Assembly (NCBI GenBank): GCA_035362935.1
Contig: DAOSEC010000014.1
Coordinates: forward strand, 1 to 55,352
From: DAOSEC01 sp035362935
Lineage (GTDB): Bacteria; Bacillota_I; Bacilli_A; ML615J-28; CAG-313
Length of the DNA: 55,352 bases
Direction: 5' to 3'
Shown: positions 16,166 through 25,175 of the stretch, one piece after another
How positions within the stretch are numbered: position 1 is the first letter of the stretch
How the letters are laid out: every line of letters starts with the position of its first letter
The notes under the pieces: generated by a model
What the model was told of the DNA's origin: nothing
The model's database searches: none
What the model saw: only the letters and a program-made list of their open reading frames with translations
Translations under genes and position numbers: made by a program

Positions 16166-17069
16166 GCCCCTTTCGTAAAATGGATTTTGAATATAAATGA
16201 CTTGTATTGATGTTTGGGTTTACGGCAATTACTTGATCAAACAATGACTTGATTTCTTTCTCAAATCGATTGTCGTGAATGGCATCGATTGCCAAGCCAT
16301 ATAGCTCAATGATTTTATGATAGTCGTCTTTGTTCAAGAAGTTTGCAGATAAGTGAAATCTATTTAAACTTGTGTTGGAAAATAAGTTTAATTCTTGAAA
16401 CAAACAAAAAATTTTACCAGTATAAATGTGAGTTCCACGTTCGTCCTGAACGATTGGATACTCTTCTGTTCTTTGTTCCTCGACAATACGATACTTTCGA
16501 TTATTAATCGCACCTTTTTGTTCTTTTCCTTTGTAAATAAAATAGTTCGTGAGTAGCTCTCGCTTGGAGTAAAACATCGAATGATATCCATATGCCATAT
16601 AGATAGTAGGTTTCTTTGCTGCGTTGGAAATTTCAACCAATTCATCTAGTGACAATTCGTTTGAGATTATCGCAGATTGGACTCGGTCTAACCAGTAATT
16701 TACTTCAAAGTTGTTCGTCACAAATGTTTCGGATCCATAAACAAGTTTATCCTCCATACTCAACTCTTTGGCCAACATATATACAGCCAAATCACTAAAT
16801 AAAATGGAATCAACACCCAAATCTTTTAGAAAAATCAAATATGATTTGACTGTATCAAGCTCTTCTTCATGATAAATTGCATTAACATCTACCATCATAC
16901 GAAGATTTAACTCTTTTGTTTTTAATCGAATCTGTTGTAAACTGTTTTTATCAAAAGACGCTTCTTGTTTTATTCCTACAAACCCATCGCTTACGTATAT
17001 GGTGTCGATATGTTTGTTATACTGCTCATTTAAATCGTCTAACTCGATTAAATCGATCATTAACTTCAT
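16158..17069 (-). CDS. trhP1: U32-family tRNA hydroxylation protein TrhP1 (YrrN-like)
   Basis: This 303-aa shorter U32 paralogue corresponds to YrrN/TrhP1. It has the (beta/alpha)-type U32 fold pattern (SILFSDLAVYMLAKEL, LVYGSETFVTNNFEVNYW) but lacks the Cys cluster of TrhP2, as the Bacillus protein does. It starts within the last codons of trmR (ATGA overlap) and overlaps trhP2 by 8 bp, so the three should be made together and act on the same tRNA modification. Confidence 0.83.
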   Translation of the reverse strand: MKLMIDLIELDDLNEQYNKHIDTIYVSDGFVGIKQEASFDKNSLQQIRLKTKELNLRMMVDVNAIYHEEELDTVKSYLIFLKDLGVDSILFSDLAVYMLAKELSMEDKLVYGSETFVTNNFEVNYWLDRVQSAIISNELSLDELVEISNAAKKPTIYMAYGYHSMFYSKRELLTNYFIYKGKEQKGAINNRKYRIVEEQRTEEYPIVQDERGTHIYTGKIFCLFQELNLFSNTSLNRFHLSANFLNKDDYHKIIELYGLAIDAIHDNRFEKEIKSLFDQVIAVNPNINTSHLYSKSILRKGRE

Positions 17070-17692
17070 TTTGATTTCCTTTCGCTCACCGCCATACCAT
17101 CTCCAATATCAAAAAATAAACTATTGAAGTTAGGATGTTGCGCAAGCCAATTAATATATTGTTCGATTTTTCGAACCAAACCTCTTATATTTTTACTCTT
17201 TATCTGATCATCATAAACAAATCCGTGAAAAGCCAAATTATCACTAATGATGATTCCATCCTCAGACAGTAGTGGTGAAAATCGTTCAAAAAACTTTTGG
17301 TACTGTGCTTTTGCGGCATCAATAAAAATGATATCATATGTAGATTTCAGTTTTGTTAAATCCAATTCTAAAGCATCTGCTTCTATCACGAAAATTCTAT
17401 CCCCATAATGAAAGGTTTTTATATTATCTCTTGCGAGTTGAACCATTTCTGGGTTGCGTTCAATGGTATCAATCATTGCTTCAGAAAAACGTGTCATTTG
17501 AATAGCTGAGTAACCAATAGCTGTACCTATTTCTAATATTCTTAGTGGTTTTTTTATTTTAATTAATTGTATTAAAAAAACAAGCCCTTCATCTTGAATG
17601 ATAGGAACCTTATGATTGGTTGCATATTCTCTTATTTTCGCAATATCACTATGTAATAGTATTGAACCTTGTTGGTTGATTTTTTCAAACAT
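17066..17692 (-). CDS. trmR: tRNA 5-hydroxyuridine methyltransferase TrmR
   Basis: This 208-aa class I SAM methyltransferase of the O-methyltransferase (YrrM) type converts ho5U34 to mo5U34 in tRNA. SAM motif I is LEIGTAIGYSAIQMT (about residues 54-68), followed by IDTIERNPE, and IIFIDAAKAQYQKFFE carries metal/substrate residues. The assignment rests on its place immediately upstream of trhP1-trhP2, which produce its substrate. It has an AGGTGA ribosome site and ends in TGA. Confidence 0.87.
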   Translation of the reverse strand: MFEKINQQGSILLHSDIAKIREYATNHKVPIIQDEGLVFLIQLIKIKKPLRILEIGTAIGYSAIQMTRFSEAMIDTIERNPEMVQLARDNIKTFHYGDRIFVIEADALELDLTKLKSTYDIIFIDAAKAQYQKFFERFSPLLSEDGIIISDNLAFHGFVYDDQIKSKNIRGLVRKIEQYINWLAQHPNFNSLFFDIGDGMAVSERKSK

Positions 17693-17749
17693 TGTATCAC
17701 CTTTTTATATTATAACAAATAAATGGTTTTTTTAACAATGAAATACAAA

Positions 17750-17776
17750 GAAAAAACTAGGTGATTAACACCTAGT
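17750..17776 (-). terminator. Terminator of the XRE/TPR regulator gene
   Basis: On the minus strand ACTAGGTG-TTAAT-CACCTAGT is followed by TTTTTTC, just after the stop at 17782. Confidence 0.85.
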
Positions 17777-17781
17777 TAATA

Positions 17782-19020
17782 TCAGCAAATATCCATATAC
17801 TCCACCATCAACTTACAACAATCTTTGTACTTACCTGATTTGTTACTGACTTCAAGGAACAAACACACAGCTTCCTTTAACAACCAATGTTCGTATTGAT
17901 CATAAAACTTACTAAAAAAATGTTCTTTTAAGTAAGTTAATATTTCGGTCGGTTCAACTTGATTCCATTTCATTTTGATTGCTTCAACAAAATGGTAATA
18001 TAGCGAATTAGTTGTTGTAAAATGATACGATTTAACAATTTCTCTTATATGAGATTGTGTGAATCCAAGATTAATTTTATCATGTAGCACTGCAATTAAT
18101 GCAACAATTCTTCTGCTTAACACACTTTCTCTTGTAGATTGAAACGAAGTCAAAAAGAGTTGACTATTATAAAATGCATAGTAAATATGAAATTGAATGT
18201 ATTCCTTAAGTTCCTCTGAAATACTCGAAAGATCAATATCTCTATATTGTTCAATTTCTTCAAGACTGAGCTGTTTGCTAGTTAGCATACGCCTAAATAT
18301 TAGATTAGCCGACAAGCGATATGAGTTTGGTATTAAGTTTGGATTGTTTTCGACTTCTTGACTAAACTGATAAGCAGACAAGTGATCTCCTGCCGAAAAA
18401 TGAATCATAGTTAGTAAGTGATCTATTGCTAACCTAAAATCATTATCAGCTAGCCTTAGTTTTTCTAGATCATCTAATTTTGATGTTGCATCGACAAGTC
18501 GATGTGTTTGATACAAATAAAATGCTTGAGCAATCATGTAAACTCCATACTCGTCATCTAGCATTGTATTCTTTAATTGTTCTAATCTTTTGATGTTTTC
18601 ATCACATTTTTTGTAATTTTCTTGATAGGTATTAATGTATAGTGAAACGATTTCACACTCAATCTCATGAAATATTTCACTATTATCAATGTTGCTCGCA
18701 ACTTCGATAATACCTTTGTAATTCATGTGTATAAAGTGGTATAACACTTTCTTTAAATGCTTTGACTCATAATTAAAGTTAATACTATCATAGTCAATAT
18801 TAACTTTTTCGAGTAGAGCACGATAGTATACTTCTTCCACATCCACACTACAATTTTCGATTTTTGATAAATACGATCCTGAGCATACACCTTGAGAAAC
18901 ATCTTCTAACGTTCTGTTTTGCTGGAGTCTCCTCGATTTGATAATTCTTGCTAAATACTTTGCTCTTTGAACATCAGGACTAGGTTTGTTTGTTTTTGGC
19001 TTTTGTACCGGCTTGTTCAT
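17782..19020 (-). CDS. XRE-type regulator with a C-terminal helical (TPR-like) domain
   Basis: This 412-aa protein has an N-terminal helix-turn-helix (about residues 20-75: LARIIKSRRLQQNRTLEDVSQGVCSGSYLSKIENCSVDVEE) and about 330 residues of helical repeats. The layout is that of Rgg/PlcR/RRNPP peptide-responsive regulators. No short secreted peptide gene was found beside it, so the ligand is open. The start at 19020 is fixed by an AAGGAGG site 5 nt upstream; an in-frame start at 19047 would run through that site. It is monocistronic with its own terminator. Confidence 0.78.
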   Translation of the reverse strand: MNKPVQKPKTNKPSPDVQRAKYLARIIKSRRLQQNRTLEDVSQGVCSGSYLSKIENCSVDVEEVYYRALLEKVNIDYDSINFNYESKHLKKVLYHFIHMNYKGIIEVASNIDNSEIFHEIECEIVSLYINTYQENYKKCDENIKRLEQLKNTMLDDEYGVYMIAQAFYLYQTHRLVDATSKLDDLEKLRLADNDFRLAIDHLLTMIHFSAGDHLSAYQFSQEVENNPNLIPNSYRLSANLIFRRMLTSKQLSLEEIEQYRDIDLSSISEELKEYIQFHIYYAFYNSQLFLTSFQSTRESVLSRRIVALIAVLHDKINLGFTQSHIREIVKSYHFTTTNSLYYHFVEAIKMKWNQVEPTEILTYLKEHFFSKFYDQYEHWLLKEAVCLFLEVSNKSGKYKDCCKLMVEYMDIC

Positions 19021-19112
19021 TGCATCCTCCTTACAATATAATTTCATTGTATCATTTGCCTACAAAATGTAAAGATTTTTTATTTTCGAAAAATGTGCTA
19101 AATTTTAACATA

Positions 19113-19150
19113 CAAAAAAAGGGGGTAGAATTCATTAAATTCTCCCCCCT
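19113..19150 (-). terminator. Terminator of the potassium transporter gene
   Basis: On the minus strand GGGGGGAGAATT ... AATTCTACCCCC is followed by TTTTTTT. It is a long strong stem 8 bp past the stop. Confidence 0.85.
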
Positions 19151-19157
19151 ATATTCA

Positions 19158-20525
19158 TTATCCTATGATTACTTCAACCTCTGGATACTGTACGTTAATC
19201 TTTTTGTGATCGTCTTTGAAAATAAATAGTAATGTAACCATTCCAATTCTTCCAAAGAACATAGTTGCAATAATGATTATTTTGCCAAATACACTTAAGT
19301 TAGGTGTTATGCCTAATGATAAGCCTGTTGTACCAAACGCACTACTTACCTCAAACATAATACTTTCCCAACTGAATGGTTCAATAATCATTAAGATGAA
19401 TGATGCGAACAACACCAATGCAATGGCTGAAATAAATACTACAACTGCTTTGTTGATGTGTTCATCTTTGAATGCTTTTTTACCAATAGAAACTTGGTTT
19501 TTGCCTCTTGCATAAGCAATAACTGAAAAAATAATAACAATTAGAGTAGTAGTCCGTATTCCTCCACCTGCTGAGTTTGGACTTGAACCAATAAACATTA
19601 GAATCATAAATAGAAATAGTGTTGCACCGGACAATACATTGATATCAGCTATGGTTGAAAATCCAGCATTACGTGTAGTAATTGACATGAAGAGCCCGTA
19701 AAAAATAGATTCAATCCAATTTTTGTTGGCCAAAAAATTACCACTTTCCAATGCATAAAACAATATAGATCCAATAATCCATAATAGAATATGTGCACCA
19801 ACCAATGTTTTGCTGAACCATGAAAACTCAAACTTCTCTTTTTTAAACTTTGATTTCACCCATTCAGAAAACTCCATAATTGGCCAAAACCCAACAGCAC
19901 CGACAAACATGAGTGTCATCCCCAGCATTTGCATAAAGTAGTCTTGGTGATACATGGTGAACGATGCACCGCTTATATCAAAACCAGCATTGGTTGTTAA
20001 TGATATGGTCAAAAAGAAAGCTTGGAATAATGACTCTTTCAAACCATAGTATCCACTAGAATACAAATAGAGGCCCATTATCAAGAATGCGATAAACTCA
20101 ACTGTGAACAGAACAATCAAAACACTTTTTACGAGTTTAACGACTCCACTCATTTTAAATTGATTTTGATCGACCATTATCATTTGACGTTCACGAAATG
20201 ATATTTTTTTACCAACTGCCATCCAGATTATGGATAATAACATAATTAAACCGATTCCACCAAACTGAATACCTAAGGCTAGAATCACCTTGCCCAAGGA
20301 ACTAAGGGTGTCTGCGATCACAACAGTAGATAATCCTGTTGTTGATATGCCACTTGCTGAAATGAAAATAGCATCAATCCAAGATAGTGTTTGATTAGGT
20401 GCAACCGAAGCAGGTAGTTTTAATAAGGCTGCAATCAACAACATAAAAATCGCATAAACTGTCACAAATCCTCTAGTTACTGATCCAAAAAATATGGATT
20501 TTAATCCGAGAAATAATTTTTTCAT
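19158..20525 (-). CDS. KtrB/TrkH-family potassium transporter
   Basis: This 455-aa ion-channel-like potassium uptake protein has four MPM repeats with selectivity-filter glycines (SASGISTTGLS, TTNAGFDISG, TTRNAGFSTI, SSAFGTTGLSLG). Size and the FGGIGLIMLLS segment fit KtrB. The partner KtrA/TrkA gating subunit is not encoded in this window. The ATG at 20525 follows GGTGAT at a proper distance and is preferred over an upstream GTG (20555). Confidence 0.88.
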   Translation of the reverse strand: MKKLFLGLKSIFFGSVTRGFVTVYAIFMLLIAALLKLPASVAPNQTLSWIDAIFISASGISTTGLSTVVIADTLSSLGKVILALGIQFGGIGLIMLLSIIWMAVGKKISFRERQMIMVDQNQFKMSGVVKLVKSVLIVLFTVEFIAFLIMGLYLYSSGYYGLKESLFQAFFLTISLTTNAGFDISGASFTMYHQDYFMQMLGMTLMFVGAVGFWPIMEFSEWVKSKFKKEKFEFSWFSKTLVGAHILLWIIGSILFYALESGNFLANKNWIESIFYGLFMSITTRNAGFSTIADINVLSGATLFLFMILMFIGSSPNSAGGGIRTTTLIVIIFSVIAYARGKNQVSIGKKAFKDEHINKAVVVFISAIALVLFASFILMIIEPFSWESIMFEVSSAFGTTGLSLGITPNLSVFGKIIIIATMFFGRIGMVTLLFIFKDDHKKINVQYPEVEVIIG

Positions 20526-20577
20526 AAAATCACCATTTCCTGTAGTATTATACACCGACTACTATCAAAATGTCTAC

Positions 20578-21294
20578 TTAAAAATAGTATATTGAATACT
20601 TTTTTAGCTTTTCTTTGTACAATTTATAGTTACCAACATAGTTGTTCAACTCTTGGTAGTAATCTTTACCATGGTTTGGATGATGTAAGTGAACCAACTC
20701 ATGATATATTACATAATTAATTAGTTCAGTAGGAATATGAACTAACTTTCGATTTAGTGTAATTGATCTTCTTTTGTAATTACAACTTCCCCAAATGGAC
20801 TTACAATCTCTTATAATCAACTTAGGCAAATTAATATTTTTATCTTTAAAATTGGCAAATGCACATACATACAGTGAAGTTAGAATTTCGCTAGATTGCT
20901 CTATTAACCACTTTTTTACTATTTTATGCTTGTTTTCGAAAACATCTTGTTTGACAAATATATAAAGGATTCGATTATCTATCACTACTCGTTCTCTTGA
21001 TGATATAAAAATTTGGATGGTATACTCATCGCCCATAAAACGATATAGTTCTCCGTTTTTGTATTGACGTTGTATCATTAATTCTGGGTAAAGCAGGATA
21101 AATTGTTTTCTTTTATCTATTATCCATTGCACATGAGAATCAATCATTTGTAGTATCTCAAGATCGTTTGTATATAATGGTGCTGTAATCATAAGCTTTA
21201 GGTTTGGTAGCATCTTAAACGTAATTCGTTGTGTTTTTTTTCGTTTAAGTTCATAATGTATTTTGTGTTTGTCTAGCACATTTGACTGAAACAT
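20578..21294 (-). CDS. YgjP-like (DUF45) zinc metallopeptidase
   Basis: This 238-aa protein has the YgjP/DUF45 layout: an N-terminal beta-rich half, then KDKNINLPKLIIRDCKSIWGSCNYKRRSITLNRKL and the catalytic HELVHLHHPNHGKDYYQ (HExxH plus the third His of the family). It is a cytoplasmic zinc peptidase of unknown substrate. The start is set at the ATG preceded by GGTGAGGG; a GTG four codons earlier is possible. Confidence 0.85.
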   Translation of the reverse strand: MFQSNVLDKHKIHYELKRKKTQRITFKMLPNLKLMITAPLYTNDLEILQMIDSHVQWIIDKRKQFILLYPELMIQRQYKNGELYRFMGDEYTIQIFISSRERVVIDNRILYIFVKQDVFENKHKIVKKWLIEQSSEILTSLYVCAFANFKDKNINLPKLIIRDCKSIWGSCNYKRRSITLNRKLVHIPTELINYVIYHELVHLHHPNHGKDYYQELNNYVGNYKLYKEKLKKYSIYYF

Positions 21295-21356
21295 ACAATC
21301 CCTCACCTTCTACAATATATTTTATCATATAAGTCAAGAAAAGACTAAATAAATAA

Positions 21357-21376
21357 GTGCCACATGAATGTGGCAC
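21357..21376 (-). terminator. Hairpin after the DtxR-type gene
   Basis: GTGCCACAT and ATGTGGCAC pair perfectly just past the regulator stop (21383). The following T-run (TTATTTATTT) is interrupted, so termination may be incomplete. Confidence 0.55.
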
Positions 21377-21382
21377 CTAATA

Positions 21383-21760
21383 TTATTGCTTCTTTAAGTA
21401 TTCATTTATTTTTTCTGAAGTTTCTTTTGATATTATGTGTTCAATTTTACACGCATCCTCTTCAGCAGTTTCACTTGATACACCTAATATATCTGTTAAA
21501 AATTTGGTAAGCATGATGTGTTTATCTAGTACTTCTTTGGCGAGAGTTACACCTTTTGATGTTAGTGTGATTGTTCCATATGTTTCATGTTTGACAAGAC
21601 CTCTAGCTTTCAACGTCGATATCGCTCGACTAATGCTGGCCTTTGAATAAGAAAATTCTTCTGCTAAATCCGTTACACGTACCGTTGGCTTGTCTTGAAG
21701 CAATGTATAAATAGCCTCAATATAATCTTCTAACGATTTAGTTAATCTTTTTTTAATCAT
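21383..21760 (-). CDS. DtxR/MntR-family metal-dependent repressor
   Basis: This 125-aa repressor has an N-terminal winged helix (VTDLAEEFSYSKASISRAISTLKARGLVKHETYGTITLTSKG) and the dimerisation/metal region LDKHIMLTKFLTDILGVSSETAEEDACKIEHIIS, with Glu/Cys/Glu/His ligand candidates. The C-terminal SH3-like domain is absent, as in MntR-size members. The start at 21760 has a GAGGG site 6 nt upstream; a longer frame to 21817 would run through the preceding small gene. It ends the feo operon, so Fe2+ is the likely co-repressor, and the shared dyad at feoA and sodA is its likely target. Confidence 0.85.
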   Translation of the reverse strand: MIKKRLTKSLEDYIEAIYTLLQDKPTVRVTDLAEEFSYSKASISRAISTLKARGLVKHETYGTITLTSKGVTLAKEVLDKHIMLTKFLTDILGVSSETAEEDACKIEHIISKETSEKINEYLKKQ

Positions 21761-21911
21761 TAAAATCCCTCGTTTCTCTACAACCCGAGGTAACTGAACA
21801 ACTACATCCGCTACCACATGATATTTTTTTGCGGTTTTTTATTCTAATAAAAATAACACTAGTGACAATGACAACACTCGCTATTAATATAATTACATCT
21901 ATCAATGTCAT
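21753..21911 (-). CDS. FeoB-associated Cys-rich membrane protein
   Basis: This 52-aa protein has an N-terminal membrane helix (residues 2-22), a basic RIKNRKK stop-transfer and a Cys-rich tail (Cys32, Cys36, Cys38 and Cys44 in CGSGCSCSVTSGC). This is the layout of the short FeoB-associated proteins found directly after feoB in Firmicutes, thought to help Fe2+ transport. The ATG at 21911 follows an AGGTGAT site that overlaps the feoB stop region. The stop overlaps the start of the regulator gene by 8 bp, so all four feo genes are translationally linked. It is easily missed because of its size. Confidence 0.85.
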   Translation of the reverse strand: MTLIDVIILIASVVIVTSVIFIRIKNRKKISCGSGCSCSVTSGCRETRDFND

Positions 21912-21921
21912 AAAAAATCAC

Positions 21922-23934
21922 CTACCAAATGAAACTTCCAACTTGATATACAAGCATTGATATTAGATAAGCTGTTACCAGCTGAATGAATAGAGTTAAC
22001 CAAAATGTTTTCTTTGATTTTAATTCTTGTCTTAACGTACCAATCGTAGCCAAACACGGGAAAATCAATAAATTAAATACCATAAACGATAAACTAGAGA
22101 TTGATGAAAACATCATTCTAACTGATTCAACTACAGTGGCACCTGGTCCAAGAACCCCTATAATAGATACAACAGATTCTTTCGCAATAATTCCTGTTAA
22201 GGTTGCAACAATTGTAACATAACCATACTCACCTCGTGCAAATCCCAATGGATAAAAGAAAGGAACAATCCAATTTGACACAACTGCTAATATGCTCTCT
22301 GCTTCTGTTGTAGCTACTCGAAATTCCGGCGTGAAATATTGTAAGACCCAAATAATGATAGTTGCACTTAGGATGATCGTACCAGCCTTTATAACAAAGT
22401 GCTTTAATTTATCAAAAAGTAATCGCAATGTGTTTTTCGCAAATGGAAGTCTATATGGAGGCATTTCCATAATAAATGTTGAACTGCTTCCCTTGTATAC
22501 TGTTTTTTTGAGTCCTAAACTGACAAATATTAAAACAAAAATTCCTGTGAAATAAATGATAGGTATGATGTACCAATTCCCACCACTAAACATTGCAGCA
22601 GCAAACAATGCCCAAATCGGAAGTTTTGCGCTGCATGAAATAAATGGCGTCAACATGATAGTCAGTTTACGATCATTCTCGTTTTCAATGGTTCGTGCAG
22701 CCATAATGGCAGGCACACTGCACCCAAATCCCATAATAAGTGGAACAATTGATTTCCCTGATAATCCGATCTTTCTTAACAAGCCATCCATAATAAACGC
22801 CACTCTTGCCATATAACCTGTATCTTCTAAGATAGATAAAAGAAGAAACAACAAAAGAATTTGTGGCATAAAGGATAGTACTGCACCTACTCCTGCGATA
22901 ATGGCATCAACTACTAAATCAAGTGCCCAACTTGAGGCATTGAGGTTTCCAAGTAAGGTAGCAACCCCTTCTTGAACAACTTCTACTAATCCTTCCATTA
23001 GACCCTGTAACCATGTACCAGGCATTGGAATGGAAAACAAATTATCGGCAAATACCAAAGCAAAAATAAAACTCATGACAATAAAGAAAACAGGGATAGC
23101 AGCAAAACGATTTGTTACAATCTTATCCACTTTATCCGTGAATGTATTATGCATCCCTTTTTTTACAACTGCTTTGGAAAGGATATTGGTGATTTTTTCA
23201 TATCTTGCATTCGCAACAATGCTTTCAATTTCATCTTTATATTTTGCTTCTTGATCTTTTGTAATTGCTTGAAAAATGGATAATTCTGTTTCTGTAAGCT
23301 TCATATTTTTTAGTGTTTGTTTGTCTAGTTCTAGCATTTTTACAACATGAAAAGCTTCGTTTGGTTTGTGTATTAAAGCCAATTGATCTTTTATTTTATG
23401 TAAAACTGGGTCGATATCACCGTTGAACAAATATTTGCTTTCTCTGCTATATCCTTGATTTCCCGCTTTCTTAACTTCGTTCATTAACTCTTCTGTACTA
23501 AGATTCTTTGTAGCGGATATTTGAATGAAGGGCACACCGAATTCTTTTTCTAGCACTGAAATATCTAAGACTTGTCCTTTTCGGTCCATTACGTCTTTGA
23601 AGTTAAGTGCAACCACCATTGGTGTGTTGTGTTCAATCAATTGACTTGTCAAATAAAGATTTCGTTCTAGATTGGTTGCATCAACAATATTAATGATGAC
23701 ATCAGGTTGCTGATTTAGAAATGTTCTAGCAATCAGTTCTTCAGGAGAATAAGGTGATAGCGAATAAATTCCAGGTAAGTCAACAATTTCAATGGACTTA
23801 TCTTTCAGATATCTTCCAACGCGTTTCTCTACCGTGACACCAGGCCAATTTCCAACATGTGAGGTGCTCCCAGTCAATTGGTTATAAAGTGAGGTTTTTC
23901 CCGAGTTTGGATTTCCAATTAAGCCTATAATCAT
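21922..23934 (-). CDS. feoB: Ferrous iron transporter FeoB
   Basis: This 670-aa Fe2+ importer has an N-terminal G-protein domain (G1 GNPNSGKTS, G3 DLPGIYSLSPYSPEE, G4-like NFKD at about residues 120-123), the FeoB spacer region and a C-terminal polytopic membrane domain with two Gate modules (SFMPQILLLFLLLSILEDTG; GCSVPAIMAARTI). The start overlaps the feoA stop as ATGA. The membrane and GTPase parts look complete. Confidence 0.96.
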   Translation of the reverse strand: MIIGLIGNPNSGKTSLYNQLTGSTSHVGNWPGVTVEKRVGRYLKDKSIEIVDLPGIYSLSPYSPEELIARTFLNQQPDVIINIVDATNLERNLYLTSQLIEHNTPMVVALNFKDVMDRKGQVLDISVLEKEFGVPFIQISATKNLSTEELMNEVKKAGNQGYSRESKYLFNGDIDPVLHKIKDQLALIHKPNEAFHVVKMLELDKQTLKNMKLTETELSIFQAITKDQEAKYKDEIESIVANARYEKITNILSKAVVKKGMHNTFTDKVDKIVTNRFAAIPVFFIVMSFIFALVFADNLFSIPMPGTWLQGLMEGLVEVVQEGVATLLGNLNASSWALDLVVDAIIAGVGAVLSFMPQILLLFLLLSILEDTGYMARVAFIMDGLLRKIGLSGKSIVPLIMGFGCSVPAIMAARTIENENDRKLTIMLTPFISCSAKLPIWALFAAAMFSGGNWYIIPIIYFTGIFVLIFVSLGLKKTVYKGSSSTFIMEMPPYRLPFAKNTLRLLFDKLKHFVIKAGTIILSATIIIWVLQYFTPEFRVATTEAESILAVVSNWIVPFFYPLGFARGEYGYVTIVATLTGIIAKESVVSIIGVLGPGATVVESVRMMFSSISSLSFMVFNLLIFPCLATIGTLRQELKSKKTFWLTLFIQLVTAYLISMLVYQVGSFIW

Positions 23935-24161
23935 AATGACACTTCCTCGATGATAATCTTGTTTGCTTCTTCTTTTCGAATACCCATAACATATCCTCTA
24001 AGTTCAATTTCCATAGGATCTCCAAGCGGGGCCATTTTTCGGACGGCAATTTTAGTTCCTGGGGTGATTCCCATATCAAATAATCTGCGTTTGATTACTC
24101 CTTGACCTTCAATCTTAATTACAATACCTGCTTTATTGGGTTTGAGCTCACCTAATGTCAT
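23931..24161 (-). CDS. feoA: Ferrous iron transport protein FeoA
   Basis: This 76-aa SH3-like cytoplasmic partner of FeoB has the typical LGELKPNKAGIVIKIEGQG...RRLFDMGITPGTKIAVRKMAPLGDPMEIELRGY pattern. The start at 24161 is set by AGGAGG 5 nt upstream; the frame extends to 24182 but that would begin inside the operator dyad. It is first in the feoA-feoB-Cys-rich-regulator operon and is driven by a consensus promoter. Confidence 0.94.
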   Translation of the reverse strand: MTLGELKPNKAGIVIKIEGQGVIKRRLFDMGITPGTKIAVRKMAPLGDPMEIELRGYVMGIRKEEANKIIIEEVSL

Positions 24162-24174
24162 ATATCCTCCTAGT

Positions 24175-24190
24175 GTTAGCAATGACTAAC
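24175..24190. promoter_or_regulatory. Metalloregulator box in front of feoA
   Basis: The 16-bp dyad GTTAGCAATGACTAAC differs at 2 positions from the perfect dyad GTTAGCAATTGCTAAC upstream of sodA (37770-37785), and both are followed by a TTTT run. It lies in the feoA leader, just upstream of the ribosome site. The DtxR-type product of this operon is the obvious candidate ligand. Confidence 0.65.
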
Positions 24191-24208
24191 TTTTTTTTAT
24201 TAAAGGAA

Positions 24209-24225
24209 GGCTGAGAAAATCAGCC
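24209..24225 (-). terminator. Leader hairpin (SDR terminator or feo attenuator)
   Basis: GGCTGA-GAAAA-TCAGCC pairs perfectly. It lies downstream of the SDR stop and also inside the feoA leader, about 20 nt after the expected transcription start. The T-run on the minus strand is broken (TTCCTTTAAT), so termination should be partial. Confidence 0.4.
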
Positions 24226-24250
24226 ATCTTTTGTGTTTATTTCGTTATAT

Positions 24251-24279
24251 ATTATATATGAAAATATTGATTTTGTCAA
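24251..24279 (-). promoter_or_regulatory. Consensus promoter of the feo operon
   Basis: A perfect TTGACA (24274-24279), 17-bp spacer and perfect TATAAT (24251-24256), one of the best matches in the window, directed at feoA. Confidence 0.82.
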
Positions 24280-24294
24280 TTATAAATGGAGGGA

Positions 24295-25083
24295 TTACCC
24301 ATACATTTTATCTACAATAAATCTTACGAGACGAAGTGGCACAATTTTTAACAACCACACAAAAACCTTATATTTACCACCAATTACCATTTGTAAAGGA
24401 GGTTTTTTCTTCAATGCAACATTTGAAATCTTTTTTGCTGCGATATATGCTGGAATACCATTTTGTTCATCTTTTTCCATTACTGCCACAGACTTTTCGA
24501 TACGAGCACCATAAACTCTGCTATTGTTTGAATTTTTTTTTCGATTCTGTGTGAAATCTGTTTTAACATCTCCTGGTAAAATAGTAACAACACGTATCTT
24601 GTATGGTTTTACTTCGCTGCGTAAAGAGTCTGAAAACGCTGTAAGTGCTGCTTTGGTTGCAGAATAAAATGACTGAAATGGAATGGAAATTGCAGCTGCT
24701 ACGCTACTCATATTTACTATAGTACCGCCACCATTTTTTCTCATTAGTGGAACCACTTCTCGGCATAGTAAAAATGATCCAAAGAAATTGACATCAAAAA
24801 TATACTTGGCATCAACAATCGAAGTATCTTCAATTGCACCAGATATCCCTATACCTGCATTGTTAATCAGCACATCTATTCTGCCATGTTCATTTTCAAT
24901 CAAAGCAATTGCATTTTTAACGCTCTGCTCATTGGTAACATCTGTTGGTATCGTAATAACATCTGATACCATTGTATTTCTTCTGGATAAATTATAAACG
25001 ATTGCATCTTTATATTTTATTATCTTAGCGAGTTCTTCCCCAATTCCTGCAGAAGCCCCAGTAATTACAACAATTTTTTTCAT
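24295..25083 (-). CDS. Short-chain dehydrogenase/reductase
   Basis: This 262-aa NAD(P)-dependent oxidoreductase has the Rossmann motif TGASAGIGEEL at residues 8-18, NNAG near 83, and the catalytic Ser in MSSVAAAIS with YxxxK (YSATK). The C-terminal region carries a hydrophobic stretch, as in SDRs acting on lipids or steroids. The substrate is unknown. A GAGGTGAGGG site precedes the ATG. It is not clearly linked to the feo operon, which has its own promoter downstream. Confidence 0.88.
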   Translation of the reverse strand: MKKIVVITGASAGIGEELAKIIKYKDAIVYNLSRRNTMVSDVITIPTDVTNEQSVKNAIALIENEHGRIDVLINNAGIGISGAIEDTSIVDAKYIFDVNFFGSFLLCREVVPLMRKNGGGTIVNMSSVAAAISIPFQSFYSATKAALTAFSDSLRSEVKPYKIRVVTILPGDVKTDFTQNRKKNSNNSRVYGARIEKSVAVMEKDEQNGIPAYIAAKKISNVALKKKPPLQMVIGGKYKVFVWLLKIVPLRLVRFIVDKMYG

Positions 25084-25145
25084 ATACCCTCACCTCTTGA
25101 TGCCAATATCATATCACAATAATAAAAAAAAATAAACTTAATAAT

Positions 25146-25175
25146 GGTTTGAAAAATTAAATTGATTTTCAAACC
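25146..25175. promoter_or_regulatory. Inverted repeat over the zinc-ribbon gene promoter
   Basis: GGTTTGAAAA (25146-25155) and TTTTCAAACC (25166-25175) are exact 10-bp arms around a 10-bp centre. The repeat covers the -35 of the downstream plus-strand gene and is a good operator candidate. Confidence 0.45.
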
